Positions 6,341 to 13,047 of a DNA stretch of 14,343 nucleotides are shown here, one piece after another. The DNA comes from an uncultured Spirochaetales bacterium (GTDB taxonomy: Bacteria; Spirochaetota; Spirochaetia; Sphaerochaetales; Sphaerochaetaceae): positions 1-14,343 of the forward strand of contig CAMEXG010000035.1 in NCBI GenBank assembly GCA_945947045.1, given 5' to 3'. Positions within the stretch are counted from its first letter, which is position 1, and every line of letters starts with the position of its first letter. The notes below the pieces were generated by a model, which made no database searches, was not told the DNA's origin, and saw only the letters and a list, made by a program, of their open reading frames with translations. The position numbers and the translations under genes are program-made.

Positions 6341-7464
6341 TGTCCATTCTTTGCCTGAAGCATCATTCTTACAGGGTTTGCATATGTATTCAAAACAAAG
6401 CTTCTAACGTCCTCAGACAAGTGAGAGAACCGTGACAAGAACTCATCCTTATCGAGAGAAGAGTAGAAATCCTTAAATCTTTCTCCACCTTCAAGTACAT
6501 CATATGAGAGATAGTTTGTATCAAAGAGGTGGTAGTTAAGGTGAATCTGACGGTCAATCGCTTCAGCAACTTCCTCAGGACTATTGTACTCTCCATCAAG
6601 AGGATCTCCGATAGAGACGTGGACATTCCCCTTTTGACATCTGAGCCCCTTCACCATGCTGATAAGATCTTCATACTTCTTCTTCTCGTATTTACCGTCA
6701 TTATGCTCCTTGGTGACTTCTTCTCTTCCCTTGTTAATATCATTCGGGTCATATTGGTAACTGATGGCTACAGGAACAATATTACACTTCTTCATAAGCT
6801 CAGAGAAAGAATATCCCTCCCTCTTCTTTGAAAGATAGAGCATCTTGATGATGGCAGACTGAGTAAGATCTTTTCCATCCTTGCTCCTTCCTGACTTCTG
6901 CGCTACCCATATGGACTTATTCTCTTCAGAGACAGTCTCGACAAAATATTCACTTATTCTGATGGATTCCAAGTACTTCTCTCTCATAGGAAGGTTGCGC
7001 TTTATTATTATTCCTCCGTTCATACGGAAGAGATCTTCAACCATCTGGTTTACCATCAGGTTATCTCCTACCGCCATTTCACAGAGAGGAAGATTCATAG
7101 ACTTCAGAGCGTAATCCAGTAAAGTACAGTCAAGGATTATATCTCTATGGTTAGAAATAAATAGATAACCTTTGTCTTTCTGGAGCTTCTCCCCTCCGGA
7201 AACAGAAAAACCTGTTGTGGTTTTATCGATGATTGCAGGGATAAAGTAACCTGCTGTAACCTTATGTTGGAAATCATCATAAGAGTGCACATCCAATAGT
7301 GCTCTCTCTATGGCATTTACCATTGGTTCCACAGAAGAGAAATCGCCACTGAGCATATAAGCGAAAGCACCGATAAACTCTTTTCTAGCCATCAAATTGG
7401 CCTTGGCCTTTTCAAATCTTTCTCCTCTGTATGGTTCTATATCTTCGTATTTTTTCCTATCCAT
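6337..7464 (-). CDS. PlsC/PlsB-type glycerolipid acyltransferase
   Basis: A 375-residue acyltransferase, longer than typical PlsC (about 240) and without its N-terminal membrane segments. The family blocks are in order: NHRDIILD (105-112, HX4D with H106 and D112), FRMNGGIIIKR (146-156), a modified block III AQKSGRSKDG (188-197) in place of EGTRS, and IVPVAISYQYDP (229-240). By family it would transfer an acyl chain to a glycerol-phosphate or lysolipid acceptor at the inner face of the membrane. The NHRDI version of block I is, as I recall, common in long acyltransferases of Bacteroidota and spirochaetes annotated as 1-acyl-glycerol-3-phosphate acyltransferases; acceptor and donor are not determined here. 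The start follows the DHOD-like stop by one base (TAA-A-ATG) and the end overlaps the lipoprotein start by 4 bases, so it is the middle gene of a three-gene operon. Confidence 0.83.
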   Translation of the reverse strand: MDRKKYEDIEPYRGERFEKAKANLMARKEFIGAFAYMLSGDFSSVEPMVNAIERALLDVHSYDDFQHKVTAGYFIPAIIDKTTTGFSVSGGEKLQKDKGYLFISNHRDIILDCTLLDYALKSMNLPLCEMAVGDNLMVNQMVEDLFRMNGGIIIKRNLPMREKYLESIRISEYFVETVSEENKSIWVAQKSGRSKDGKDLTQSAIIKMLYLSKKREGYSFSELMKKCNIVPVAISYQYDPNDINKGREEVTKEHNDGKYEKKKYEDLISMVKGLRCQKGNVHVSIGDPLDGEYNSPEEVAEAIDRQIHLNYHLFDTNYLSYDVLEGGERFKDFYSSLDKDEFLSRFSHLSEDVRSFVLNTYANPVRMMLQAKNGQ

Positions 7465-7465
7465 T

Positions 7466-8449
7466 TTAGTCCCTGCTGATAATCTTCAAAAATTGCGTCC
7501 TTTCCCACTTATAGCCGTCAGAACTCTCCTCCTGGGCGAGACGGCCACAGAAATCGGAGATGGAATTAAAGTTATGGCGTTCCATCCATGCTTTAATTTC
7601 ATTGTTTAGGCGAGTGATCGATCCAAAGCCTTCTTTAATAGGAAGGGAAGCTACTTCAAATGCTTTTGCTCCTGCAAGAAGCATCTTGATGGCAGTCTCT
7701 GAAGAGTGAATTCCCGTGTTTGAACAGATATCCATCTTCACTTCTCCGCTCATTAGAGCCGTCCATCTCAAAGTATCTGTATAATCGTTTCCATCTGTCG
7801 TAGGACAACCAGAGACTATCTGCATCTTCTCTATATCTACATCAGGGCGGAATGTTCTGTTGAAAAGAACTACACCTTCAATGCCTTCTTTATCTATCGC
7901 CTTTATCTTGTTTGCAAGAGCAGAGTATTTACTGCCCATCTTGATTGCCAAAGGGCAAGAAATATGTTTTCTGGCAAATTCAATGAATGAGAAGAACTCG
8001 TCATCTACTTTTCTTCCATCGACTCTTGCGTCGGATGTAATAGGATAATAGTTTAATTCTATTGCATCTGCTCCGTTTTCAACAAATCTCTCTGCATATT
8101 CGGACCAGGAAGAAAGACTCTTGCAGCACACGGATGCGATTACAGGAATGCTAAGCTCTTTCTTGGCGGAAACAAGGAGTTTGATGTATTTGTCGATATA
8201 GAAATCTGTTGCAGCTCTTTTATATACATTGTGGGCGGAAGAGAAGTTAAGGTATTCGTCGTTAGCTTCGACTTCAGCCTTTACTTCACTTTCAATCTGT
8301 TCTTCGAAAATGGATTTGAGCACTACTGCTCCGGCTCCTGCCTCTTCACACTTTTCAAGAGACACCACATTCTGTGTCAAAGGACTAGATCCTACGATTA
8401 CAGGACTTTTCAAAGAAAGTCCAAGATATTTGGTTTCTAGGGATGCCAT
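7466..8449 (-). CDS. Dihydroorotate-dehydrogenase-like flavoprotein
   Basis: A 327-residue TIM-barrel protein of the DHOD-like family. Seen: SPVIVGSSPLT at the N-terminus, VVLKSIFEEQ (K45, FMN side), GADAIELNYYP (126-136), PLAIKMG (K170), EGVVLFNR, then ICSNTGIHSSETAIKMLLAGA (241-261), the FMN-phosphate loop. In class 1A DHODs the strand after ELN carries the catalytic Cys (SCPN); here it reads ELNYYPIT, so that base is missing. It is therefore unlikely to be the pyrimidine-pathway PyrD, and its substrate is unknown. Related DHOD-like genes are often annotated as PyrD without support. AGGAG 8 bases before the ATG fixes the start. It heads an operon with an acyltransferase and a lipoprotein, behind its own promoter. 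Confidence 0.82.
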   Translation of the reverse strand: MASLETKYLGLSLKSPVIVGSSPLTQNVVSLEKCEEAGAGAVVLKSIFEEQIESEVKAEVEANDEYLNFSSAHNVYKRAATDFYIDKYIKLLVSAKKELSIPVIASVCCKSLSSWSEYAERFVENGADAIELNYYPITSDARVDGRKVDDEFFSFIEFARKHISCPLAIKMGSKYSALANKIKAIDKEGIEGVVLFNRTFRPDVDIEKMQIVSGCPTTDGNDYTDTLRWTALMSGEVKMDICSNTGIHSSETAIKMLLAGAKAFEVASLPIKEGFGSITRLNNEIKAWMERHNFNSISDFCGRLAQEESSDGYKWERTQFLKIISRD

Positions 8450-8481
8450 AGTTCGCTCTCCTTTAGGTTTCTTTTTTTAAT

Positions 8482-8511
8482 ATCATAGCTGAAAAACCTA
8501 GGAGACGCCAA
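8482..8511 (-). promoter_or_regulatory. Promoter of the DHOD-like operon with flanking inverted repeat
   Basis: On the minus strand a -10 box TATGAT (8487-8482, 5 of 6 consensus) has a weak -35 TTGGCG (8511-8506) 18 bases upstream. The predicted start is near 8475, giving a leader of about 25 bases with AGGAG. A perfect 7-bp inverted repeat, TAGGTTT/AAACCTA (plus-strand 8464-8470 and 8494-8500), brackets the -10 box. Confidence 0.5.
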
Positions 8512-8543
8512 TGAATATAAGAATGAAAGGAATAAAACTACCC

Positions 8544-8574
8544 AAATAACACAAAAGGTCCGGCGTGCCGGACC
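8544..8574 (-). terminator. Rho-independent terminator of the PGDH-like/lrp operon
   Basis: GGTCCGG (8557-8563) pairs perfectly with CCGGACC (8568-8574) around a 4-base loop, and the minus strand continues TTTTGTGTTATTT. The hairpin begins 5 bases after the lrp stop. The plus-strand flank is not T-rich, so it should act on the minus strand only. Confidence 0.9.
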
Positions 8575-8579
8575 CTGTG

Positions 8580-9035
8580 TCATAGAATATAAGGAACCAA
8601 AAGTTCATGAGACTTATATACTACGTAAGTCTCCACTTCCAATACTTCCGTCAGCTTTGTCAGCTCCTGCGAGAAGAACTGCAACAGAGACAGATCTTCG
8701 TCTTCTGACAGTACCAATTCGACTATCAGGTCATATCTACCTGTTACAATAGATACTGAGACTACGCCTCTAAGCTTCATAAACTCCACGGCTTTCTTCT
8801 GCAACTCCATAGTTGAAAGCTTGACGCCCATGTAAATCATCTGAAGGCCAGGAACATTCTCAGGATCCACCATGCCTGTTATTCTCAGAACACCATCCTC
8901 CAAGAGTTTATTGGCCCTGCTTCTCACTGTATTTTCAGTAATTCCCAGTTCATCTGCAATTACAGAATATGGTTTTCTTCCATCACGAAGAAGCCTGATG
9001 ATCGCCTTGTTGGTGTCGTCGATTTTCTTTGCCAT
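8580..9035 (-). CDS. Lrp/AsnC family transcriptional regulator
   Basis: A 151-residue DNA-binding regulator. Residues 1-50 form the AsnC-type winged helix-turn-helix (DDTNKAIIRLLRDGR, then SVIADELGITENTVRSRANKLLEDGVL). Residues about 66-143 are the RAM domain that binds small effectors, often amino acids, and makes dimers and octamers; the VTGRYDLIVEL strand (97-107) is the usual effector-pocket signature. Members typically control nearby amino-acid genes and often themselves. Here it lies 17 bases after a PGDH-like dehydrogenase on the same strand, with AAAGGGGG before the ATG, so it is co-transcribed with it and may respond to serine or another product of that enzyme; this is inference from position. 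A strong terminator follows. Confidence 0.92.
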   Translation of the reverse strand: MAKKIDDTNKAIIRLLRDGRKPYSVIADELGITENTVRSRANKLLEDGVLRITGMVDPENVPGLQMIYMGVKLSTMELQKKAVEFMKLRGVVSVSIVTGRYDLIVELVLSEDEDLSLLQFFSQELTKLTEVLEVETYVVYKSHELLVPYIL

Positions 9036-9052
9036 GATTTCCCCCTTTCAGA

Positions 9053-9937
9053 TCAGACTAAACCTTCTTTGTGATATTTAGCGATAGTATCTAATACTTC
9101 TTCTCCGATTCTAAGAAGGTTCTCTTCACTGTTTGCGCCTACATGAGGAGTAAATGTTACATTTGTGCATCCAAAGAGAGGGTTTTCTTCTCTTACAGGA
9201 GGCTCTGATGAGTAAACATCTGTACAGAACCAAGAAAGATCTCCATTCTTTAACGCCTCTGCAACATCATTTTCATCTACACACTTTCCTCTTCCTGTAT
9301 TAATGATGACAGGCTTCTTTGTCATCTTGGAGATAAGGTCCTTATTGACCATCTTATCTGTTTCAGGAGTAAAAGGAAGGTGCATTGAGATATAATCGGC
9401 ATCCTTGACAGCGTCTTCAAGACTCATCATCTCTGCAAGATCCGACTTCTCCACATACTTGTCATATGCAACAACCTTCATACCGAAGGCATGAGCTCTT
9501 TCTGCAACCTTTCTGGCAATATTTCCGATACCCAAAAGACAAAGTGTCTTTCCATAAAGCTCATGTCTCTTTGTCTTTTTAGCCCACTCACCATTCTTCA
9601 TGGTGTTGTCATAGAAGCAAAGATTATTAGGTGTACTGAGCATAAGGCAGAAAGCAAGCTCTGCGACAGCCACAGCCGATGACTTAGGTGTATTTGTAGC
9701 GACAATTCCCTTTTCTTTGCAGTAAGGGATATCAATATTATCCATACCGACTCCGCCACGGATGATAAGCTTCATATTCTTGGCTTTATCAATATACTCT
9801 TTTGTAGCCTTTGTCTTACTGCGGATCAATACCACATCAGCTTCTCCAAGTCTCTCGATATCTGTTGTGACTTCCCCGAAAACTTCAAGTTTGCCAGGAA
9901 GAGATTTGTCAAATGCATCTGCTATAAGAATAAGCAT
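9053..9937 (-). CDS. Short D-3-phosphoglycerate-dehydrogenase-like D-2-hydroxyacid dehydrogenase
   Basis: A 294-residue NAD-dependent dehydrogenase. It has IIRGGVGMDNID (58-69), LLGIGNIA (134-141, the Rossmann GxGxxG with Ala at the third Gly), INTGRGKCVDE (catalytic R216), SSEPP (E245) and FTPHVGA (H265), the Arg-Glu-His triad of the family. The RGGVGMDNID stretch is nearest to SerA, so 3-phosphoglycerate to 3-phosphohydroxypyruvate, the first step of serine synthesis, is the likely reaction. It lacks the ACT and intervening domains of long SerA, so feedback by serine through ACT is not expected. Hydroxypyruvate or glyoxylate reduction remains possible. AAAGGAG 6 bases before the ATG at 9937 fixes the start; a longer in-frame opening to 9985 would run through the promoter. 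It heads an operon with the Lrp-type regulator. Confidence 0.85.
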   Translation of the reverse strand: MLILIADAFDKSLPGKLEVFGEVTTDIERLGEADVVLIRSKTKATKEYIDKAKNMKLIIRGGVGMDNIDIPYCKEKGIVATNTPKSSAVAVAELAFCLMLSTPNNLCFYDNTMKNGEWAKKTKRHELYGKTLCLLGIGNIARKVAERAHAFGMKVVAYDKYVEKSDLAEMMSLEDAVKDADYISMHLPFTPETDKMVNKDLISKMTKKPVIINTGRGKCVDENDVAEALKNGDLSWFCTDVYSSEPPVREENPLFGCTNVTFTPHVGANSEENLLRIGEEVLDTIAKYHKEGLV

Positions 9938-9938
9938 A

Positions 9939-9982
9939 GGATACTCCTTTCCCCCGTATTTGCGGGTTTGCTTAGAGTATCC
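9939..9982. promoter_or_regulatory. Nested inverted repeats over the PGDH-like promoter and leader (possible operator)
   Basis: GGATACTC (9939-9946) and GAGTATCC (9975-9982) are perfect 8-bp inverted copies 36 bases apart. One covers the -10 box; the other covers the end of the ribosome binding site and the bases before the ATG. Inside them CCCG (9953-9956) and CGGG (9963-9966) form a second dyad with almost the same centre. This could be a repressor site, perhaps for the co-encoded Lrp-type protein; that link is inferred. Confidence 0.4.
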
Positions 9983-10004
9983 CACTGCTTTTATAATATG
10001 TCAA
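9976..10004 (-). promoter_or_regulatory. Consensus sigma-70 promoter of the PGDH-like/lrp operon
   Basis: On the minus strand a perfect -35 TTGACA (10004-9999) is followed after 17 bases by the extended -10 TGGGATACT (GATACT at 9981-9976). Transcription should start near 9969 and give a leader of about 30 bases that includes the AAAGGAG site. Confidence 0.78.
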
Positions 10005-10046
10005 ATTTTTTCTTTAAAAATATCAGAAATCAAAGGTTTTGTCGGA

Positions 10047-10067
10047 TAAAGTTGCGTTAATCACAAC
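10047..10067 (-). terminator. Possible weak terminator of recO-recJ
   Basis: In the minus-strand RNA, GUUGUG (10067-10062) can pair with CGCAAC (10056-10051) using one G-U pair, followed by TTTATCC. The opposite strand would have a mismatch at that pair, so the fold fits the recJ direction. The stem is short and the T tract is brief. Confidence 0.35.
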
Positions 10068-10074
10068 GTTTTGG

Positions 10075-12198
10075 CTATAGAGCTTCTATTTCCTTAATAT
10101 GCATCTGCATTTTCCCTACCCCTTTCCACCAATTAGTCTCAGGTGAAAAAACAATGGATACATGCCTTCCCACTGTAAATTCTGCGTTGTTTCTAGCATC
10201 CCACCAGACGCTAGGCCAAGCATTCTCCCCATATCTGATAGTAAAACGCATATACTTGGGATTATTCGATACACAGTATGCTTCTTCTATTACACCGTCC
10301 GGGATATAGAACAAAAGCTCCTCGTTCTCTTGTCCAAAAGGCTCAAAAAGCTCTTTTGTCTTCCAAACATTCTCATTCATAAACTCCTTGGGAATCTGTG
10401 CGTCTACTTCTATCTCAATGTCCTCTTGGTTTATTTCAGGCATGGACGCCACATACTCCTCAAAGGTGGAAACAAGTTCTTCTTTCCTCTCTTCAATACT
10501 TCTGAAACCTGCTGCGAACCTATGCCCGCCGAAGTCTTCAAATAAATATGCGAAGTTAGAAAGGAACTCCCTTGCGTTCCAAGGCTCCGTGCATCTCATA
10601 CTTCCTACAATCTTTCCATCTACTCCCGCCATTACGATGACTGGAATTTTTTTATCATTGGAAAGCCTGCTTGCTATACTTCCTGTAAGCCCCCTGGGAA
10701 CATCCGGATCATCTACAATAATTATCTTTCCCTCATTCTTTATGAAAGATTCCTCCGCTTTTATCGAGACTTTCTCCATTATCTCCTCTTCACTTTTCTG
10801 TCTCTGCTGGTTCATATCCAGAAGCCTTAAAGATAGATCCTCGATCACCCCCGGATCATCGGAGATCAATAGTTCCAAAGCCTCTTCAGGTTTTCCCATT
10901 CTCCCTGCAGCATTCAAAACAGGAGCTATTTTGAAAGACACATTTACACTGGATATGGGTTTTGATATGAGATTCTGCTTTGCAATAAGGTACTGCAGAG
11001 AGACAAGAGGCGTGCGGCTCATCAGCTTCAGACCTTTCTTTACTATGAGCCTATTCTCGTCCTTCATAGGCATTAGGTCGGAAATTGTTCCTATTGCCTC
11101 CAATTGCTGGATGTCTTCAAAATTCTTAGTAAGCTCCGGGAAAGAATAAATGGAGGAAGACTTGAAGAGAGATATCAAAGTCTCCATCTCTTTATTGGAG
11201 GAAGCATATTTTGCAGCCCTACTGAATACAGACAAATCGAAAAGGCTCTTGCCTTTCGTCTTAGGCATCACCTTCTCCATCTGAGGTCTGAAGTCTTCAA
11301 GGGAGATATCCACATTTCTTCCGAAAGCACGCTTTAGAAGAGAGAGCTCCGTATCTTTGTCCAGAACCACTATCGGAAGCTGACAGGAGAGGAAAGGAAG
11401 GAGTCTCGATTGGGAAAGAGAGTTTCTACCATCCTCAATAAACTCATCGGAGCATGTATCCACCACGACAAGATTTTCAAGCTTCGCCCCTGTAACTCTA
11501 ATTGTTCCGTTACCAGGTTCAGCATGGAGAAGAATAAGAGATGAATTCCATAGAGGCGTATAGGAGAAGTGCAGAGCCCAACAAAGCTTTGCAGCCACCG
11601 CGCAACCTGCCAGATGAGGGAAGGGATATCCCGACCCCTCTATTTTAGGATCAAAGATGGCTTCTGCCGGAGGAAGCCTATCTCCTGGAATATGGTGGTC
11701 CAACACAATGACGCTTACTCCCGCCATTTCAAGCCTTTTGATTTCTTCTATTGCAGATATGCCGTTGTCCACAGTGATTACAAGAGTCACTCCGGACTCC
11801 AATATTTCATCTACGGCATCGGAGGTAAGCCCATAGCTCTCATCCCCATGGGGAAGACGCCAAGTAATATTTTTGGCTCCCAGTTTTCTGAGGGTTCTGA
11901 TCATTATGGCAGTACTTGTAACCCCGTCTACGTCCCTGTCTCCGAAAATCAGAATCTTCTCCTGCTCTTTACCATCCTCTTCATCCAACGCCTCCTGTAT
12001 TCTCTCCACCGCCGTATAAACATCATCCACGGTAAAGGGACTATGTTGATAGAGAATGTCATCCTCAAGAGAGTACATTACTTCGTCTTCACCCATTTCT
12101 CTTCTTGCCATAATTGTGGAAGCCAAAATAGGAAGGCCGAACCGCTCGCTCAAGGCTCTTGCCCTAGATGAGTCGTACTTTTTAATCCTTACTTTCAT
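10075..12198 (-). CDS. recJ: Single-stranded-DNA-specific exonuclease RecJ with an internal insertion
   Basis: RecJ degrades single-stranded DNA 5' to 3' in the RecFOR recombination pathway, base excision and mismatch repair. The 707-residue protein shows the DHH core: DRDVDG (87-92), VDNGIS (143-148), VLDHHIPGDRLP (165-176) and LAGCAVAAKLCWAL (196-209). AIGTISDLMP and DENRLIVKKGL (368-390), PVLNAAGRMG (426-435), FGGHRFAAGF (556-565) and an OB-like end with EPFGQENEELLF (619-630) follow. The usual Tyr in GDYDADG is Arg here. About 150 residues (212-364) stand between two conserved blocks that are normally a short linker apart, which explains the length above the usual 560-580. The start lies 14 bases after the recO stop, with AAGGA formed over that stop, so recO and recJ are one operon. 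Confidence 0.93.
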   Translation of the reverse strand: MKVRIKKYDSSRARALSERFGLPILASTIMARREMGEDEVMYSLEDDILYQHSPFTVDDVYTAVERIQEALDEEDGKEQEKILIFGDRDVDGVTSTAIMIRTLRKLGAKNITWRLPHGDESYGLTSDAVDEILESGVTLVITVDNGISAIEEIKRLEMAGVSVIVLDHHIPGDRLPPAEAIFDPKIEGSGYPFPHLAGCAVAAKLCWALHFSYTPLWNSSLILLHAEPGNGTIRVTGAKLENLVVVDTCSDEFIEDGRNSLSQSRLLPFLSCQLPIVVLDKDTELSLLKRAFGRNVDISLEDFRPQMEKVMPKTKGKSLFDLSVFSRAAKYASSNKEMETLISLFKSSSIYSFPELTKNFEDIQQLEAIGTISDLMPMKDENRLIVKKGLKLMSRTPLVSLQYLIAKQNLISKPISSVNVSFKIAPVLNAAGRMGKPEEALELLISDDPGVIEDLSLRLLDMNQQRQKSEEEIMEKVSIKAEESFIKNEGKIIIVDDPDVPRGLTGSIASRLSNDKKIPVIVMAGVDGKIVGSMRCTEPWNAREFLSNFAYLFEDFGGHRFAAGFRSIEERKEELVSTFEEYVASMPEINQEDIEIEVDAQIPKEFMNENVWKTKELFEPFGQENEELLFYIPDGVIEEAYCVSNNPKYMRFTIRYGENAWPSVWWDARNNAEFTVGRHVSIVFSPETNWWKGVGKMQMHIKEIEAL

Positions 12199-12212
12199 AT
12201 ATTCACATTTCC

Positions 12213-12944
12213 TTACACGATCAGCCCCGTTTCCAGCACATTCAGGCGGACGGGGAACGAATGCTTCAAAGTCCTTAAGAGATATCGGAATATACGTCTG
12301 GCCATTTCATCGCTTATCCTCATATCTCCAGCCTCCTTTATTGAGCATTCATATATACGGGCAAGATACTTTCTTGCATTGGGGGGAAGAATCATCTCGC
12401 CTCCCATTTCGTCGCAGCAACTGCATACAGCAGCCCCCAGAGACAGAGAAAAGCCAAGAACCTCATCATCTCTGTATCCCATCAGGCACTCAGGGCAGGT
12501 CTTCCAATCTCCCCCAAGACTTTGGGAGCGAAAGTATTGTATGAGAAAATAAATGCCAGATCGGTCTCTGTCTCCACTTTCCATGTTGTCAAGAGTACCT
12601 GCAAAAAGATTATAGATGTATGCATCTACACTTCTTCCCTTGATTACCATCTCTGAAAACAAAGTAAGGGCTAATGTCTTTTCCAAGCTCTCCCCTATTT
12701 TCTCATGAAAGGAAAGTGTATCCACATCCTTCAGAGTGATTTTCCCGTTTTCAGTACGTCTATTAAGAGAAAAAACACCCTCTGTGAATACAGAAGCCCT
12801 TACAGCCTTCGGACTCTTTCTCACCCCGTATACATAGACTTCAAGAACACCCATATCGGGAGTGAGGATTCTGATGACAACGTCATTATCCTTGGCATTG
12901 TCTTTTTTCAGAACTATCCCTAGTGTCTTAAAGTCTCTTTCCAT
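12213..12944 (-). CDS. recO: DNA repair protein RecO
   Basis: RecO works with RecR to load RecA on SSB-coated DNA. The 243 residues have the family plan: an N-terminal OB fold (about 1-80, with the GVLEVYVYGVRKSPK strand and basic loop), a helical middle, and a zinc-finger-like Cys cluster CPEC (150-153) with CSCC (174-177, C174 and C177 in CxxC spacing). Length is normal for the family. I place the start at the ATG at 12944 and not the GTG at 12947 directly before it, because the -10 box TAAAGT is exactly 6 bases before the ATG and no Shine-Dalgarno site exists. RecJ follows 14 bases downstream, so a loader and a nuclease of the same recombination pathway are made together. A divergent gene starts 103 bases away. 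Confidence 0.9.
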   Translation of the reverse strand: MERDFKTLGIVLKKDNAKDNDVVIRILTPDMGVLEVYVYGVRKSPKAVRASVFTEGVFSLNRRTENGKITLKDVDTLSFHEKIGESLEKTLALTLFSEMVIKGRSVDAYIYNLFAGTLDNMESGDRDRSGIYFLIQYFRSQSLGGDWKTCPECLMGYRDDEVLGFSLSLGAAVCSCCDEMGGEMILPPNARKYLARIYECSIKEAGDMRISDEMARRIFRYLLRTLKHSFPVRLNVLETGLIV

Positions 12945-12950
12945 CACTTT

Positions 12951-12978
12951 ACTTTAGCACAATTAGCAGCAAGGACAA
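12951..12978 (-). promoter_or_regulatory. Promoter of recO-recJ, predicted leaderless
   Basis: On the minus strand the extended -10 TGCTAAAGT (TAAAGT at 12956-12951) is preceded by TTGTCC (12978-12973) with a 16-base spacer. Six bases separate the -10 box from the ATG at 12944. The -10 is entered by the same TGTGCTA string as the HD and fecR-like promoters. Confidence 0.55.
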
Positions 12979-13011
12979 AGATAAATACCTGATTTTCTTT
13001 ACCCGCGGAGA

Positions 13012-13041
13012 GTGGAAGAAGAGGAGACGAGGTGTTAAACT
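13012..13041 (+). promoter_or_regulatory. Promoter of the DUF4105 gene, predicted leaderless
   Basis: The extended -10 TGTTAAACT (TAAACT at 13036-13041) lies 6 bases before the ATG at 13048. A weak -35, TGGAAG at 13013-13018, sits 17 bases upstream and resembles the GTGGAA of the fecR-like promoter. The purine-rich GAGG at 13029-13032 is about 15 bases from the ATG, upstream of the -10 box, and cannot serve as a ribosome binding site if this promoter is used. Confidence 0.5.
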
Positions 13042-13047
13042 CACAAT

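Noticed and set aside
7466..8449. Annotation of the flavoprotein as PyrD
   Set aside because: The catalytic Cys region of class 1A enzymes is replaced by ELNYYPIT, and no other pyrimidine gene is adjacent.
9938..9985. 16 extra N-terminal residues on the PGDH-like dehydrogenase
   Set aside because: This stretch contains the -10 box and the ribosome binding site; the family normally begins at the Rossmann-like strand right after the ATG at 9937.
10388..11149. 253-codon open frame on the plus strand opposite recJ
   Set aside because: It is a shadow of recJ: serine- and phenylalanine-rich with low complexity, no ribosome binding site and no recognisable domain, while the minus strand encodes clear RecJ motifs.
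11569..12171. 200-codon plus-strand open frame opposite the RecJ DHH region
   Set aside because: It overlaps the most conserved RecJ motifs on the other strand and its translation has no family features.
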